In this document: positions 22,171 through 34,160 of the stretch, in pieces | How positions within the stretch are numbered: the first letter of the stretch is position 1 | Layout of the letters: every line of letters begins with the position of its first letter | NCBI RefSeq assembly: GCF_029168945.1 | Contig: NC_083605.1 | Location: 75,658,969-75,722,968, forward strand | Length of the DNA: 64,000 bases | Direction of reading: 5' to 3' | Origin: Cannabis sativa | Taxonomy: Eukaryota > Streptophyta > Magnoliopsida > Rosales > Cannabaceae | Program-made: the position numbers and the translations under genes | Notes under the pieces: generated by a model | Seen by the model: the letters and a program-made list of their open reading frames with translations, nothing else | What the model was told of the DNA's origin: nothing | The model's database searches: none

Positions 22171-23213
22171 ACATAAGCTCTAGAACAGCTTCTAGCTAAG
22201 AACTTGAAGGCTTAGTTACATGTCATGCAAGGTTCATGCAGCATGAGTATTTTATTATATTAGTTTATTGTTTAACTTTAATGTATATCAAAATCTCATT
22301 AGCAAGTTGTAACTCTTTCAATTGCAAAGCTTAAAATTCATGTGAAATGGAAAACATTGAACTTTATAAGTTGATTTGTCAATACTACTAATTTATGGAC
22401 TATAATCATAGTAATTGTTGAAATGTATAAAAATTTATATTATCGTTATATTTTAAACTCTCTTATAAATTTTAATAAATTTCTTTAAACTATTGTGATT
22501 GTTAGATTTAAAATTTTTTGTCAAATTTTATTCAATTTTATTAATACGCATGTACTAAATTATACTCTCCAAGTTTGATATCTACTAAATCATGCCGCTT
22601 AAATTTTGACATATACTAAATTATGTCATCTGAATTTTGATTCATGTTAGATTTTTTTTTTATTAAAATTAGACAAAAATTCTTAAATCCAACAATTTTA
22701 ATAATTCAAAGAAATTTTTAATAACCTTCAAAGTTCATAAAATATGATTTAGTACAAAGTTGAAAAGACAAAAATATAATTAATCAAATGTGATTAAAGA
22801 ATGTTCAGTAGTAAGTGTAAAGTAAAAACAAACAAAGGACCAAACATTAATAACCTAATACTTTAGGGACAATTTGGACTAAATATCACAACTTTCATAA
22901 TCCTCCTTTGACAAATCCACACGCAATTCTCATTCTCCTTCCTCGAAATTTCTTCCCCCTTTTCATTTTTTTTTCTTTCTTAATTAGTATCAAAAAAACC
23001 CTTTATTTAACACACTCCCTAATCCCATTCATCTTTCCCATTTTCAAAATAACTCACTCTCTTCTCCTCCTCCTCTTTCTTCTTCCCCAAAACATTTTTA
23101 CACAAAAACTCACTAAAGATCTAATCTTTTCCAATTTTCAACAATACCCAGATTCGAATTTTCGATTTTGACACTGAATTCGAGTTGGGTCTTCTCAATT
23201 TTCATCGTTAAAG
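22171..23213. other. NRP upstream region
   Basis: AT-rich to about 22900. Then a pyrimidine-rich stretch (22905-23213, many tcttcctcctcc words) typical of a plant 5' UTR leads to the ATG at 23214. The ORF inside this stretch (22908) is low-complexity and not considered a gene. Confidence 0.5.
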
Positions 23214-24913
23214 ATGGAAAACAACAACAATAACCAGTCCTTTCTTCAATTCAGTGATCAGCTTCGTCACCAGACTTCAAACCTAGCTAATTTTTCAATC
23301 AACGATTCGATCTGGGGTAGCTCTTATGGAACTACAAAAAGGACTGGAGAAAGAAGGAATTTTGATATTAGGGTTGGCGGCGATCTCAATTCTCCATCAA
23401 CCCTAAATGGGTCTTCTTCTTCTTCTTCTTCAGTTTCAACTGGTTTCAACAACGATGGTTGGAACAGTTTTAAGCAAAATGGGTCTGAGTTTAATGGGTT
23501 CACTAACAACAACAACAACAACAACATCAATTATAAGCCAAAAGCTAATTCAGAGCACTTCAATGGGTTTGGTCTTCCTCAGAAGAATATTGGGGTTAAT
23601 GGAGCTTTTAATAAAGGGATTTATTCAAAGTCTTTGAATCACAACATTTATAATGATATTGGTATGAATATGAACATGGGTATGAATATGAATTTGGGTT
23701 TGAAGAGTCATCATAAGAAAAATGATGATCATCATGTTGGTGTTAAAAGTGGGAAAAAGAACAGTAACAAGAAGAATAACAACAACAACAATGGTGGTGG
23801 TGGTGGTGATAGTAATAATGATAATAAAGAAGGTAAGACTGGTACTGATAAGAGGTTTAAGACACTTCCACCATCTGAGTCTCTGCCTAGAAATGAAACC
23901 GTTGGTGGGTACATCTTTGTCTGCAACAATGATACTATGCAGGAAAATCTCAAAAGACAGCTTTTTGGTATGTTTTAATAGTTTTAAAGTTTCAATCTTG
24001 ATTTCAATTATTGGTTTTTGTTGTTGTCTAATAATAATTATTTGATTTTGTTTCACACAGGTTTGCCTCCTCGTTATAGGGACTCAGTTCGTGCTATAAC
24101 ACCAGGGTTACCTCTTTTCCTCTACAATTACTCAACACACCAACTCCATGGAGTTTTTGAGGTTTGTATTGACTTAGATTTTGCTGTGAACATATGATTT
24201 TGACCAAGTATTTAATTGCCTTTCTTTTATACATAGCCTTGTTACAATAAACATAGCATTTACCTAATTACCAAAACTTAGCTAAGTGTAATATAATCCT
24301 CATAAATAACACTTTCACAGTATAAATCTATGGTGGTTTATGGCTGCAGTATAATTCATTGTCGTTTCTGCGATCATACTAGTTTATTTTGCTAACAGAA
24401 CACTCCATTTAATAACTGTGAACTGTGAATTTTGTATACACAGGCTGCTAGTTTTGGTGGGAGTAACATTGATCCTACTGCTTGGGAAGACAAGAAATGT
24501 GCTGGGGAATCACGTTTTCCTGCTCAGGTATATATATATATACACACATATCATTATTATATTATGATCTTTGTTGATCAATGAACATGATTCTGGATTT
24601 CTGTTCAATGATTCTTTCTTATAAAGCTTAACTTTTTGTTTTCTCTCTTATCATTTTAATTACTTAGGTTCGAGTTATTACAAGGAAAATCTGTGAACCA
24701 CTTGAAGAGGATTCTTTCAGGCCAATTCTTCATCACTATGATGGACCTAAATTTCGCCTTGAACTAAACGTGCCTGAGGTAATAACACCATAGTTATTCA
24801 CTTAATCAAAATACTTATAGAGCAATTAAAGGGTTCAATTCTGATTGTTCTTGCTTTTATGTTTTTTGTAGGCACTTTCTCTCTTGGATATATTTGAAGA
24901 TCAAGAGTCTTGA
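23214..24913 (+). CDS. NRP: N-rich protein with DCD domain (NRP-type)
   Basis: Five exons: 23214-23967, 24061-24161, 24444-24527, 24668-24778, 24872-24913, all with GT-AG introns and continuous frame; 363 aa. The N-terminus MENNNNNQSFLQFSDQL followed by LANFSINDSIWG matches the NRP family; residues ~25-210 are rich in Asn, Gly and Ser with several poly-Asn runs. The C-terminal ~140 residues form the DCD (development and cell death) domain: GGYIFVCNNDTMQENLKRQL, FGLPPRYRDSV, PGLPLFLYNY, then the HGVFEAASFGG and FPAQVRV blocks. NRPs are induced by ER and osmotic stress and take part in cell-death signalling. Start chosen because the family motif begins right after this ATG and the 5' UTR is pyrimidine-rich. 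Possible stress elements lie upstream at 21.0-22.2 kb. Confidence 0.93.
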
Positions 24914-27746
24914 ACAGAAATACATTATATACAAGAACTATAGATACAAATACTAGTTAAAAGATGAAGAAGAAGAAGAAGAAGAAGAGTTGAGGAAATG
25001 GAAATCTACTACTGCAGCAATATTTATATATAGTTATGTTTAAAAATCAGTATATGGGGAAAGTATAGAGAGTTTGAGAAGGAAAAAGTTTGTGTTTTTA
25101 TGGGTGGTGAAATCAAAACTAAGTGCACCCTATAGTGATGATGAAGTTTGTATAATCTTCAAAGGCTTGACCTTTTTTCTTTTTCCTTTTCTTTCTTTGT
25201 TTTTGGTTCTTTTTACAGTGTGTATAAATAAGTATTTAAGTGATAAAAACTAAGATATAAGTTTATGAACAATAATAGTAATAATAATACTCACAATAAT
25301 AATAGTGTGAGTATGTGCTGTTTTATCTTTTATGTATGAGAAAAAGGGTTTGATCTGAAATCAAAAACAGGCAAGTTTTTCTTATAATTATCAAATTTGT
25401 TCTGATATTATTAGATGATCATGATTCGTGACAGCTTTTTTAATCTAGAAATTTTTAGTGTAAAGATGATTGGAGAAGTACCCTTGAACTTTGACAAGTT
25501 TGGTGGTACAATTTGGTATATGTTACAAGTATAGGATTAAAGTTTTGGTAGTATAGTTTGGTACATAATTAATTATTAAATTAAATAAAATTCTACCGAG
25601 TGAGGTTATGTATGTGGCGATTTTAGTTAGAGATCATTTGAAATAGTTTTGTGGGTTACTAATAGGCTTAATTTTTATTTTATTTTTAGACCTTGTAATT
25701 TTATGGCTTAAAATATGAATAATTAAGCTATTGCTCAGAATTTAACTGGTATGGTTGATGTATTAACAATGTTAGCAAATAATTATTTGTTATGACCGTT
25801 TCGGTTTAAATTTTAATTATCTATAGACGCTAATTTTAAAAAAATGGAATAAAATTGTACAGAAGTACAAATTCAACAATTTTAAAAGTTTGAAGGAAAA
25901 TAATTAATAGTCTGAAAAATTTAAGAGTAACAATTTAATATATGTCAAATTTTTTAAGGAGAAAATAGGAATTAGCTTAAGACTAATTTGATGAATGTAG
26001 ATGTAGTTGGTTGAGTTCATCTACTATTATGACTTTACTCATAAAATAGTGAATTTGGGGTTACATTGTCGTTTTCAACATATTATTATTTTATGTGTTG
26101 ATATTGCTTGTATTAGTGTATTTGAATGATTCAAAAGGATTGGTATTTTGTTATTGAAATTCATATCGATTTTTATATGGACTATTGCAGTTGTTGACTG
26201 ACTATTTCTGATTTTGACTTATGGTACTCTAGAATGGCAGGCTTGAAGAACTAGTTGAGTTTTGATACTTTGTGAATTATTCTTTTAAGGGCTATCTTTG
26301 TTACTTACAATAATTCTAAAATTTATTTCTTGTGAATATCATGTGTTGGTAAAAAAAATATATATTAAAATATAGTTTTTATTGCAAAAAGAGGATGATG
26401 CACACATTATGCTTAGTACCATAATAAAGTATCACTTTATAATTATTTATTTTTTATAATATTTATTTAAGTAAAATAAGTAGGACTCGATATTGAGTTA
26501 TATCAATCGTGATATTACACCTTATAAAAGTGTTAAGGATCATAAATGTTCTTTAGCATTTCTCTTATTACATGACGACTTATTACAACTTGTAATATGA
26601 TATTAATTATTAAGTTACTGGTAATATGTATTAATTTTTTATTATTATCATTTACATATTTTAAAAATAATATTTTTGAATAATAATTGCCGAAAAAATA
26701 AGACAATTAAAACACTTGGTTAATTTAAAGATTTGAAAACTTGTATATTGAAAATGGTAGATTATATCAAACAAGTCAAAACTTATATCATAAAATAACA
26801 TAAAAATTATATCATTTTATAAAATAAAAACTTATATTATAGGTACGGACATTCAAATCTCAATACTCACATTAAATGTGGTTATTAAACTCATGATATT
26901 TTAGTGAATGAACACTTAGTTACAAATTAAGTATGTTTGCTATATTCATGATTACACTTTTTTTATTAATTTATTCGACTCACACATAATTATGTTGTTA
27001 CATGTAGATAAAGGTAAAATCAAGACTGAACAACAGCGAGTGACCTTGGTGAAGATTGTACATATCCAGTAATTTAAGCCTTGAGAGTTACGATATTTGG
27101 GACGTCATGAGTTATGTCATTAGACGATACATTTATATATATTATGTTATAAATATTTTGTAAGTAAATTTTGAGATCCTTAATTATATTTATTTTATAA
27201 AAAAAGTTTATATTTAGTAAAATTTTAATTATTATGAAAATTTTATCAAATACACTTTTTATGTTAAAACCTTTTAATTATCAAAAAAATTAACTTGTAG
27301 GTATTGTGTGGGTTTCCAAATCTAATTAAAAGATCTTAATTAAATTTGAGGAAATTAGATGGTATACCCAAGGTAGTCCATCTCATTTTTACTTCTTTCT
27401 TAAAACTCATTAATTTTGTGCCCTCTTTACTAATTATTATATCAATTATGTCTCTCCTCTTTCCTACAATTAATGTGATACCTCTCCAATATAAATACTT
27501 GCTAGCTATTAATTAAGGTAACATATGTAAAGGTAAATTGAGTAGTAAATGTATAAAAGTGGATAAATTTTAATATGCATTCATTTTTAGTTAATTGATA
27601 AAAGAGTCAATTTATCCCATTAAATTTCAACGTTATTCTAAATTGGTAAAACAATTATATTGTTATGTAAGTTTTGGAAGCCCAAAAACAAAGGCCTAAT
27701 GGATTAACTAAACTTCAATGATAATTATGTAACTACGATCACACAT
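24914..27746. other. NRP 3' UTR and gene-free stretch
   Basis: 24914 to about 25330 is probably the NRP 3' UTR, with a GAA run (24963-24989). The remainder is AT-rich without ORFs or RNA genes. From 27345 there is an end of a dispersed repeat (aaattagatggtataccc), whose inverted end recurs at about 41310-41345. Confidence 0.45.
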
Positions 27747-27818
27747 GGGTCCATAGCTCAGTGGTAGAGCATTTGACTGCAGATCAAGAGGTCACCGGTT
27801 CGAACCCGGTTGGGCCCT
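27747..27818 (+). tRNA. tRNA-Cys (GCA)
   Basis: 72 nt. The acceptor GGGTCCA pairs with TGGGCCC, the D-arm is GCTC-AGTGGTA-GAGC, the anticodon loop is CTGCAGA (anticodon GCA, cysteine) and the T-arm is CCGG-TTCGAAC-CCGG, with discriminator T. It is followed by a T6 run (Pol III terminator). Confidence 0.96.
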
Positions 27819-28216
27819 TTTTTAAATATATTTAATTTTAATTATTTAAAACTATTTTTTTTTTTTTGAAACATCTTTAAAACTATTTTGATTTCTAGAA
27901 TTTTGGTTGTATAATAATAAATAAGCTCGGTCTCTTTTGTTTATTTCATTCTATTTACTTACACATACTAAAATCAATTTCTCAAAATGGAAAACAAAAG
28001 TTTTTTTTGTTTATTATGCAAACCATATTTTTTTACAATCAAACTCCACACTACATGTGGTTTCTACTTTCTATTTCTTTTTTTTTTTTAAATAGAAAAA
28101 AAACCCACCACAAATACAAACATCAAAATCCAAAATCTTCTCTTTCCCAACATTTATGACACGTGTCACATACCATTTTTACAACTTCCAATTTGATATA
28201 TACCCAAAAAAAAAAC

Positions 28217-29284
28217 TCAAAGACAAGTTGGACAATGAACCAAACCATTCTCATTACACTTAGAGCACCTCACCTTATCCCCACCTACACCCGCCACCAC
28301 CTTACAACTCCCTCCACACTCCCAACACGGCACGAACCGGGCCCCACCACATCCGGAGCACCCGAGTCTCCCAACACCTCTCTCCAACCCGACCCGACTA
28401 ATAATCCGACCCAACCGACCCGAATCATTAAGCTCCTCAATCTCGTGGGCCCCACCCACATACCTTCCCTTAACGAAAACCCTAGGCACTCCAACGTCAT
28501 CATCACCTAATAACAACTCCTTAAGCTCACCCAAGAATCCACCGTGTAATGCCACGTCACGCTCGTCGTAAGCAACCCTGTGTAATTCCAATATTGCCCT
28601 TACCCTATTACAATCCTCGTAAGTCCTTCTCACTCCTTGCAACGACGTCGTATATATCACCACCGATTCTGAACCTCCCGGCGGACACTTTTCCGGGAAC
28701 TCGTTCAGTGGGTCTCGTTTGATGGCTAAGATTTTCTCGATCTGGGCTTGTTTCCCTTCTTTCTCTTTCTCCAATCTGTCTCTCAGTATAAACGGATTCT
28801 CCGTCACCGGCTTTACTATATCGCCGGAACCAACGACGATGCTGGGAATCGGCCGGAGTTCGGTTTTTGATTTTGATTCGGGTTTTGGTTTGGGGGAGAG
28901 CTTGGCGTCGAGTTCTTCGAGTGTGTGGAAGGATTTACTGTTGGGGAGGTTATTGGGCTTTTTGGCAATTGGACTTGGGGTTTTTTTAATTGGGCTGGGC
29001 TTTTCTTCTGATTTGGGCTGAAGAGTGGGCTTTAAATCTTGTAAGGCTTTACTAACTTCATCCCATGATTGCGGCGGCGCTGGCTGTTCGGCGGCTTCTA
29101 ATGAGCTGAGCTTGTCGAGTATTTGGGCCGGGACGTGAGTGGGCTTTTCTTGATTGGTATTTGAGTCCACAACGATCCATGGCTCGTGGATTGAGTTGAT
29201 ATCAAAGACGGCGAAACTCGTCGGCGCCGGGCGGTAGACGTCGACTACGGCGGCGTCGACTCGTTTGGAGGAAGTGCAACCCAT
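28217..29284 (-). CDS. Glutaredoxin-like cysteine-rich protein with N-myristoylation motif
   Basis: Intronless, 355 aa. MGCTSSKR at the N-terminus fits the N-myristoylation (Gly2) plus palmitoylation (Cys3) pattern, suggesting membrane anchoring. Residues ~40-190 are a Pro/Lys/Ser-rich linker. A glutaredoxin-like domain follows: VVIYTTSLQGVRRTYEDC, then RVAYDERDVALHGGF, GVPRVFVKGRYVGGAHEIEE. The usual CxxC active site is replaced by S-L-Q-G, so ordinary dithiol activity is doubtful; this is typical of the plant At3g28850/At5g39865-like group. The C-terminus has four CxxC pairs (CSGC, CWEC, CSKC, CPTC), a DnaJ-like zinc-binding pattern. It is the most GC-rich CDS in the window. Redox or metal signalling at a membrane is inferred only. 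Confidence 0.9.
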   Translation of the reverse strand: MGCTSSKRVDAAVVDVYRPAPTSFAVFDINSIHEPWIVVDSNTNQEKPTHVPAQILDKLSSLEAAEQPAPPQSWDEVSKALQDLKPTLQPKSEEKPSPIKKTPSPIAKKPNNLPNSKSFHTLEELDAKLSPKPKPESKSKTELRPIPSIVVGSGDIVKPVTENPFILRDRLEKEKEGKQAQIEKILAIKRDPLNEFPEKCPPGGSESVVIYTTSLQGVRRTYEDCNRVRAILELHRVAYDERDVALHGGFLGELKELLLGDDDVGVPRVFVKGRYVGGAHEIEELNDSGRLGRIISRVGLERGVGRLGCSGCGGARFVPCWECGGSCKVVAGVGGDKVRCSKCNENGLVHCPTCL

Positions 29285-29797
29285 TATTTGAAAGTGTTTG
29301 GTATATATTATTATTAAGAGGTTTAAAGTTAGAAGTGTGTTTTTTTAGTATTTATTAATGAAAATTTGATGGGAGGGAAATAATTTTGTGTGGTTTTGAA
29401 TTGGTGGGATTTATCTTGTTTGTAAACCTTGTGTTTTATTTGTGGTCATGGATTTAACAAAAGGGTTCCATTAGATTATTGCCACGTATGAGGTTTTGTT
29501 TTGTTTGCATGCATGCATGGTTTTGTTTTTTTGTTATATAAGAGTGAAAATATCTACGTGGATGAGTATGGGGATGAGAATGGTGTCTAGCCTTCTAGGT
29601 AGGGCAAAAAGATCCTTTTATTTGGAGTGGGTCGGAGTTTCGATCTGACGGATCAGTTCTGATTTGAATTAATCAGATCACTTATCTAATCTTTGCTCTG
29701 ATCTGTCCCGTCTAATTTAGGGTTTAGGGTTTAGATCGATGCCCCAAAAAAATTATTTTAAAAATACACATATTTTCTTAATATGGCTCAATTAGTT
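29285..29797. other. Upstream of the glutaredoxin-like gene
   Basis: Promoter side of the minus-strand gene at 28217; no other gene. About 29620-29735 has several tctgatc/gatcaga words in both orientations. Confidence 0.4.
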
Positions 29798-30801
29798 TTA
29801 GGGTCGACTTTAGAGGTGATTAGGGTTGGGCTCAGATTAAGGCGGACTAGACCCGCACCTAAGACCCACCCAATTCATGGGCCTAAAAAATATATTTTCT
29901 CGATGCATATTTTTAGGAGAGGAGATTACACTCTATACCCTTTTTATACGGTCATCTTTTATTTTTACCCTCTTTTTAAAGTCTATCATTTTTACCTCTT
30001 TTTTTAAACATTGTACCAATTTCACCTAGGGATGCACATTTTCCCTATGGGGATGGTGCCCCGCGAGGACCATTCCCCGTCTAAATGGGGAACGGGGCGG
30101 GGACGGGGATTAAATTTTGTCCCCGAATGTTAAACGGGGCAGGGGTGGGGATGACACTCCCCATCCCGACGGGGACCCGTTTAATTTATTCATTATTTTT
30201 TATTAATATTTTATATTTTATAAATGCGTTTGTATTTTTTTTAGTATATTAATATCATTTTTACAATTTTTAAAGTTGTGTTTTTGTATAATAATTACTA
30301 TATTGAATAGTAAATAATATGTAATATTTTATCTTTTATGTAATTTAATAATTTTATACATTTAATTTTTTAAAATAAATTTTATTTCTACAATAGGGGA
30401 TTCCCCGCCCTGTCCCCGCCCCATTAGGGGATTTCCCGCTCCGTCCCCGATGGGGAATAAGCGGGGATGGGGATTAAAATCCTTAACGGGGATGGGAACG
30501 GGGAGAGCACTCCCTGCTAATTTCCCGCCCCGTGTGCATCCCTAATTTCGCCCCTATCACTTCAAGATACTCTCCATGTAACTCTCTTATGTTAGGGTAT
30601 TTTAGGTACAATACATAAAAAAAAGGTATGTTTCAATTAAATATAAATTTAGAGGTAAATTTGATTAATTGATTAATAAAAGTGGTATTTTTAAACTTAC
30701 CCCTATTTTTAGTAATTTTTAAAGCTACTACATATTTTTTAAATGAAAGAATTCATAATTTTTATTTTTTTAAGGCCCACCAAATTTTAAAACTGACCTT
30801 A
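29798..30801. mobile_element. Decayed hAT-like relic enclosing a younger element
   Basis: The left part (agggtcgacttt, ggcggactagacccgcacct, atgggcctaaaaaatata) and right part (tttaaggcccaccaaatttt, aaactgacctta) correspond to the two halves of the CAGGG-GGCC hAT family. The interior is another A/T-rich repeat (about 29917-30755), itself split by the intact element at 30027-30544. Boundaries and target duplication are not clean. Confidence 0.4.
30027..30544. mobile_element. hAT-type MITE with TAGGGATGCACA ends
   Basis: 518 bp. The ends TAGGGATGCACA are exact inverted repeats, flanked by an 8-bp duplication with one mismatch (ATTTCACC 30019-30026; ATTTCGCC 30545-30552). Sub-terminal regions are very GC-rich (ggggatgggg/ccccgcccc words) around an AT-rich core, so the two halves can pair. 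Non-coding. Confidence 0.85.
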
Positions 30802-31235
30802 GAGGTTACATATTGTTATTAATATAATTTAATATCGAGTATCACATATTTTAATTTAATAAATAATATAAATACTACAAATTCTAATAATAATAATCTT
30901 TTTTTGATAAGTGCCTCTCTCAGTTTGATGTCCACTTGTTTTGGAGTTTTTTTTGGGAGGCTGAGAAAGGTGATCATTATTCATTACTATTTGAGAAAAG
31001 GATTGAGTGACTTTTTTTTTCGTATATCTTTGAAAATAATTCATACTTATTAAATATATTAATTACTCTCTTATATATATTCAATCGACTTAGAAAATTG
31101 GGTTAATTACATATCTTTATATATATATATATAAATATTGATTAAAACTATGGGAGCAAAAACCCAATTATTAATCAGCTTACCTATTGTGCTTGTAAAA
31201 TTAAGGCAGTTTATTTTTAAATATTATAGTTGTTT

Positions 31236-31525
31236 GGTTTTTTTTTAGACTTTACCCCACATACTGAAATTTTTAACTTTTTTTTTTACTGTAGAGTTGA
31301 ATTTTTTTAAAAAAATATTATGTATTTTTTATACTGTGTACTGTGTTAAGTTTTTACTGTTGTTCAAGGATTGTTTTTTAGTTCTTTTACTATTGTTTTA
31401 ATAATTATGTATTGTTGTTTTACGGTTATTTTATAAAAGACAGTATTTTTATAAAAAAATCCATTTAGCAGTAAAATTATAAATTTTTGTCCAAAATTCA
31501 GTATTTTTGTAAAATCTTTTTTTTT
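31236..31525. mobile_element. Decayed copy of the 'aaaatactg' MITE
   Basis: Shares the internal words with 19809-20098 (gtactgtgttaagttttta, then cagtatttttgtaaa) but has lost clear ends. Confidence 0.5.
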
Positions 31526-31909
31526 TTTTATAGTTTATTTATAGTTGTTGTGAGGTTGATTTGTAGTTATTTTTTTACTTTTTGCTAAGCAAAGTATATT
31601 TTTTGTAATTTTAAAAGTGTATTTTTATAAATAAAAACTCTAAGTCGTAAAATTGTAAATAAAAAATAAAAAAATAGTATTTTTAAAAATTTCACATATT
31701 TTTGGGTCTATTCATTATCCAAATTCTTTCTGTACCATTTTCTATTATCCTTGAAACAATTAATAGATATGAATGAGGATGCATGTATATTCTGTTAGAA
31801 ATTTAATCACCAAAATACTAATTCACATATAGTTTAGAATACTTTTGAGTATTTGATTGATATGGAAGACATACGTGATCAGTCCATTAAAATAATCGAG
31901 AAATAATAA

Positions 31910-32200
31910 GGGAAATTTTCAAAAATACTGCAATTTTAGTTAATTATTATAAAAATATTGTCACACGGAAATCTTTTCAAAAATACTGTATTTTTATAAA
32001 ACACCAGTAAAACACAAAGCAGAACAACTCAAAACAACAGTAGAATACCTACAAAACACCAGTAGAATAACAGTTAAAACTTAACACAGTATACTGCAGT
32101 ATGAAACTTATAAAAAATCACTGGTAAAAAAGTAAAAAATACTGTCTGATAATATGTTTGTAAAAAAATGGCAAAAGTTTGTAGACCATGTAAATTTCCC
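31910..32200. mobile_element. MULE-like MITE ('aaaatactg' family)
   Basis: 291 bp, ends GGGAAATTTTCAAAA / GGGAAATTTACATGG. An 8-base direct repeat AATAATAA flanks it (31902-31909, 32201-32208), with an A/G difference at the ninth base. Inverted relative to 19809. Confidence 0.78.
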
Positions 32201-32228
32201 AATAATAAAGATAATTACATAATTGTAA

Positions 32229-32413
32229 CCATGGCCGGTCCTCAGTTGAAATAATAAAGATAAGTATTTTTATTTTAGACTTTTACTATTAAAATAAATA
32301 GTATTTTTAAAAATTATTAAAAAAAATTATATATTTTTTAAAAGGTATTTTTTTTATTTGGGCACATAAAATGAGTGCACCCTAAGCGCAGGCCTAGCCT
32401 ATTTATGTCTAGG
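32229..32413. mobile_element. Decayed GGGCCGGCCC-family hAT MITE
   Basis: Left catggccggtcctcag, right gcgcaggcctagcctattta followed by agggccaaccctg, resembling the right half of 1718-1913 (caggcctagcccgcctat). Possible short repeat tgtaac on both sides. Ends are mutated. Confidence 0.5.
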
Positions 32414-34154
32414 GCCAACCCTGTAACGTGTGTATTTATAGAGTTAGCGATGAGATTTAGTAACTAAATCTAATTGAAATGATTATTCTTCTTGAGTTAA
32501 TTAGAAAAACTTACATTTTTGTTTCAACTAAATATTACACAAATGTTAAGTTTATTAACTGACTAAAAAATTTAAGAGTACAATAATACATAAATCCTAA
32601 TTTTAAGGGATAAAAGTTAAAAATAAAATAGCCTTATAATAAGTGATGAGCAAGGCCATTCTATCTTAAATATAGGTCGGTAAATGTGTACTTACAAGTT
32701 ACAACCCTACTTAAAAAGACCTTTATTTTTTTAAACGCCTTTTACTTTGTTGTAAAAAGATCTCTAACTTAAAAAAAATATATCATATTATCTATAGCAT
32801 TATATGGGTGACTATTCAATAGTTACATTTTTTTACCTGTAATAGTAGGTTACTAATAAGTAAAAATTTTATTTTTAGAATTAATTAATTATACTTAATT
32901 TAATTTTAAAATATAATTGATCTTAATTAAAGTTTTAAAAAGAAATAAATTAACAGGTTAATATCAGGTTACAAGTCATTTTTTATTTTTTTTATTTAAT
33001 TTCTAAATTAATTACAACCATTTAATAGTGATCCAATAGCTAAAAAAAATGTAACCATAATAGTTACAATAAAAATGTAACCATTAAAATAATGGTTACA
33101 TTTATATATATATATAAAATATCACATTTTTGTATTGGATCCCCAAGTAAAAGTATGCAACAAACACATAGAATAAATTTGTTAAAAGAGTACCATTTAA
33201 CATGACATATCGCTATAAATTTATTATGATACAAATTTTGCATAATACTATATTGTGATCTACTTTTTGTTATATGAGATATGTGCATCACAATTTAGCA
33301 CACCATTAAAGTAGATTTTTGGTAAAGTGAACTATATTTTATATTTGCATTACTTATTTACATTTCTATTGAAGATGCTCTAATATGTATATTTGTACGA
33401 GTATCTCTAATTTAAATTTCTTATAGCTCAAAAATAATAGACTTACGTCTAAGACTACCATACCATCCACATACAAAAAAAAAAAAAAACAAATAAATAA
33501 ATAACAAAAAATCTCTAATTTTATTTTTAAAAAATACCATAATATATATTTTTACTATTATTTTCTAAAAAAATACTTAATTGATTTTTTAAGATATTAC
33601 ATTTAATATTTGATGAAGAGAAGATTTGTTTCCTTGTAATAATTTTTTAAATTATTGCTTCAGTGGTATATGGGATTTTTGTGAAAAATATCTCATATTT
33701 TTTTTTTTATTATTATTTTTAGCTTTAATAATATATAAAATGTAATAATTAATAAAGACAACTTGAAAGAATAGGTCCGTGAATTCCAACAGGGCAATTT
33801 GTATTTTATTAGAACATAATTGGAAGAACAATTAATCTTTCCATTCCCAATGAAAATAATCACAATTAATATTATTTCACATGATTCATTATTGGAAAGT
33901 TATACAAATTATTATAGAAATATTGCTTTTCACAAGATAACATATTTATATATTACATATAATTATTTATCAAATTATTAATTTAAACTTTTCATTTCAT
34001 TGAAAGGGTTGGGATGCATGTCTCAACCTTAAATATATTAGTATATTAGTTATGGTTTCAAAATGTATTAGTATAGTAATTATTGAACAATTACATTTTT
34101 AAATATTATTTTGGTAAAAACAATTATATTATAATTTTTTACTATTTTCTTTTA
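32414..34154. other. Gene-free AT-rich stretch
   Basis: No gene seen. About 33290-33385 ends in attgaagatgctctaat, resembling the right end of the Tourist-like family at 15700, but the other end was not found. Confidence 0.4.
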
Positions 34155-34160
34155 CAATGT

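Noticed and set aside
23324..24056. Leu/Ile/Thr-rich ORFs over NRP exon 1 on both strands
   Set aside because: Out-of-frame readings of poly-Asn and poly-Ser codon runs (aac, tct repeats).
28163..29021. Plus-strand ORFs opposite the glutaredoxin-like gene
   Set aside because: They are antisense shadows of a GC-rich CDS; no domain or upstream signals, and the minus strand has a full domain set.
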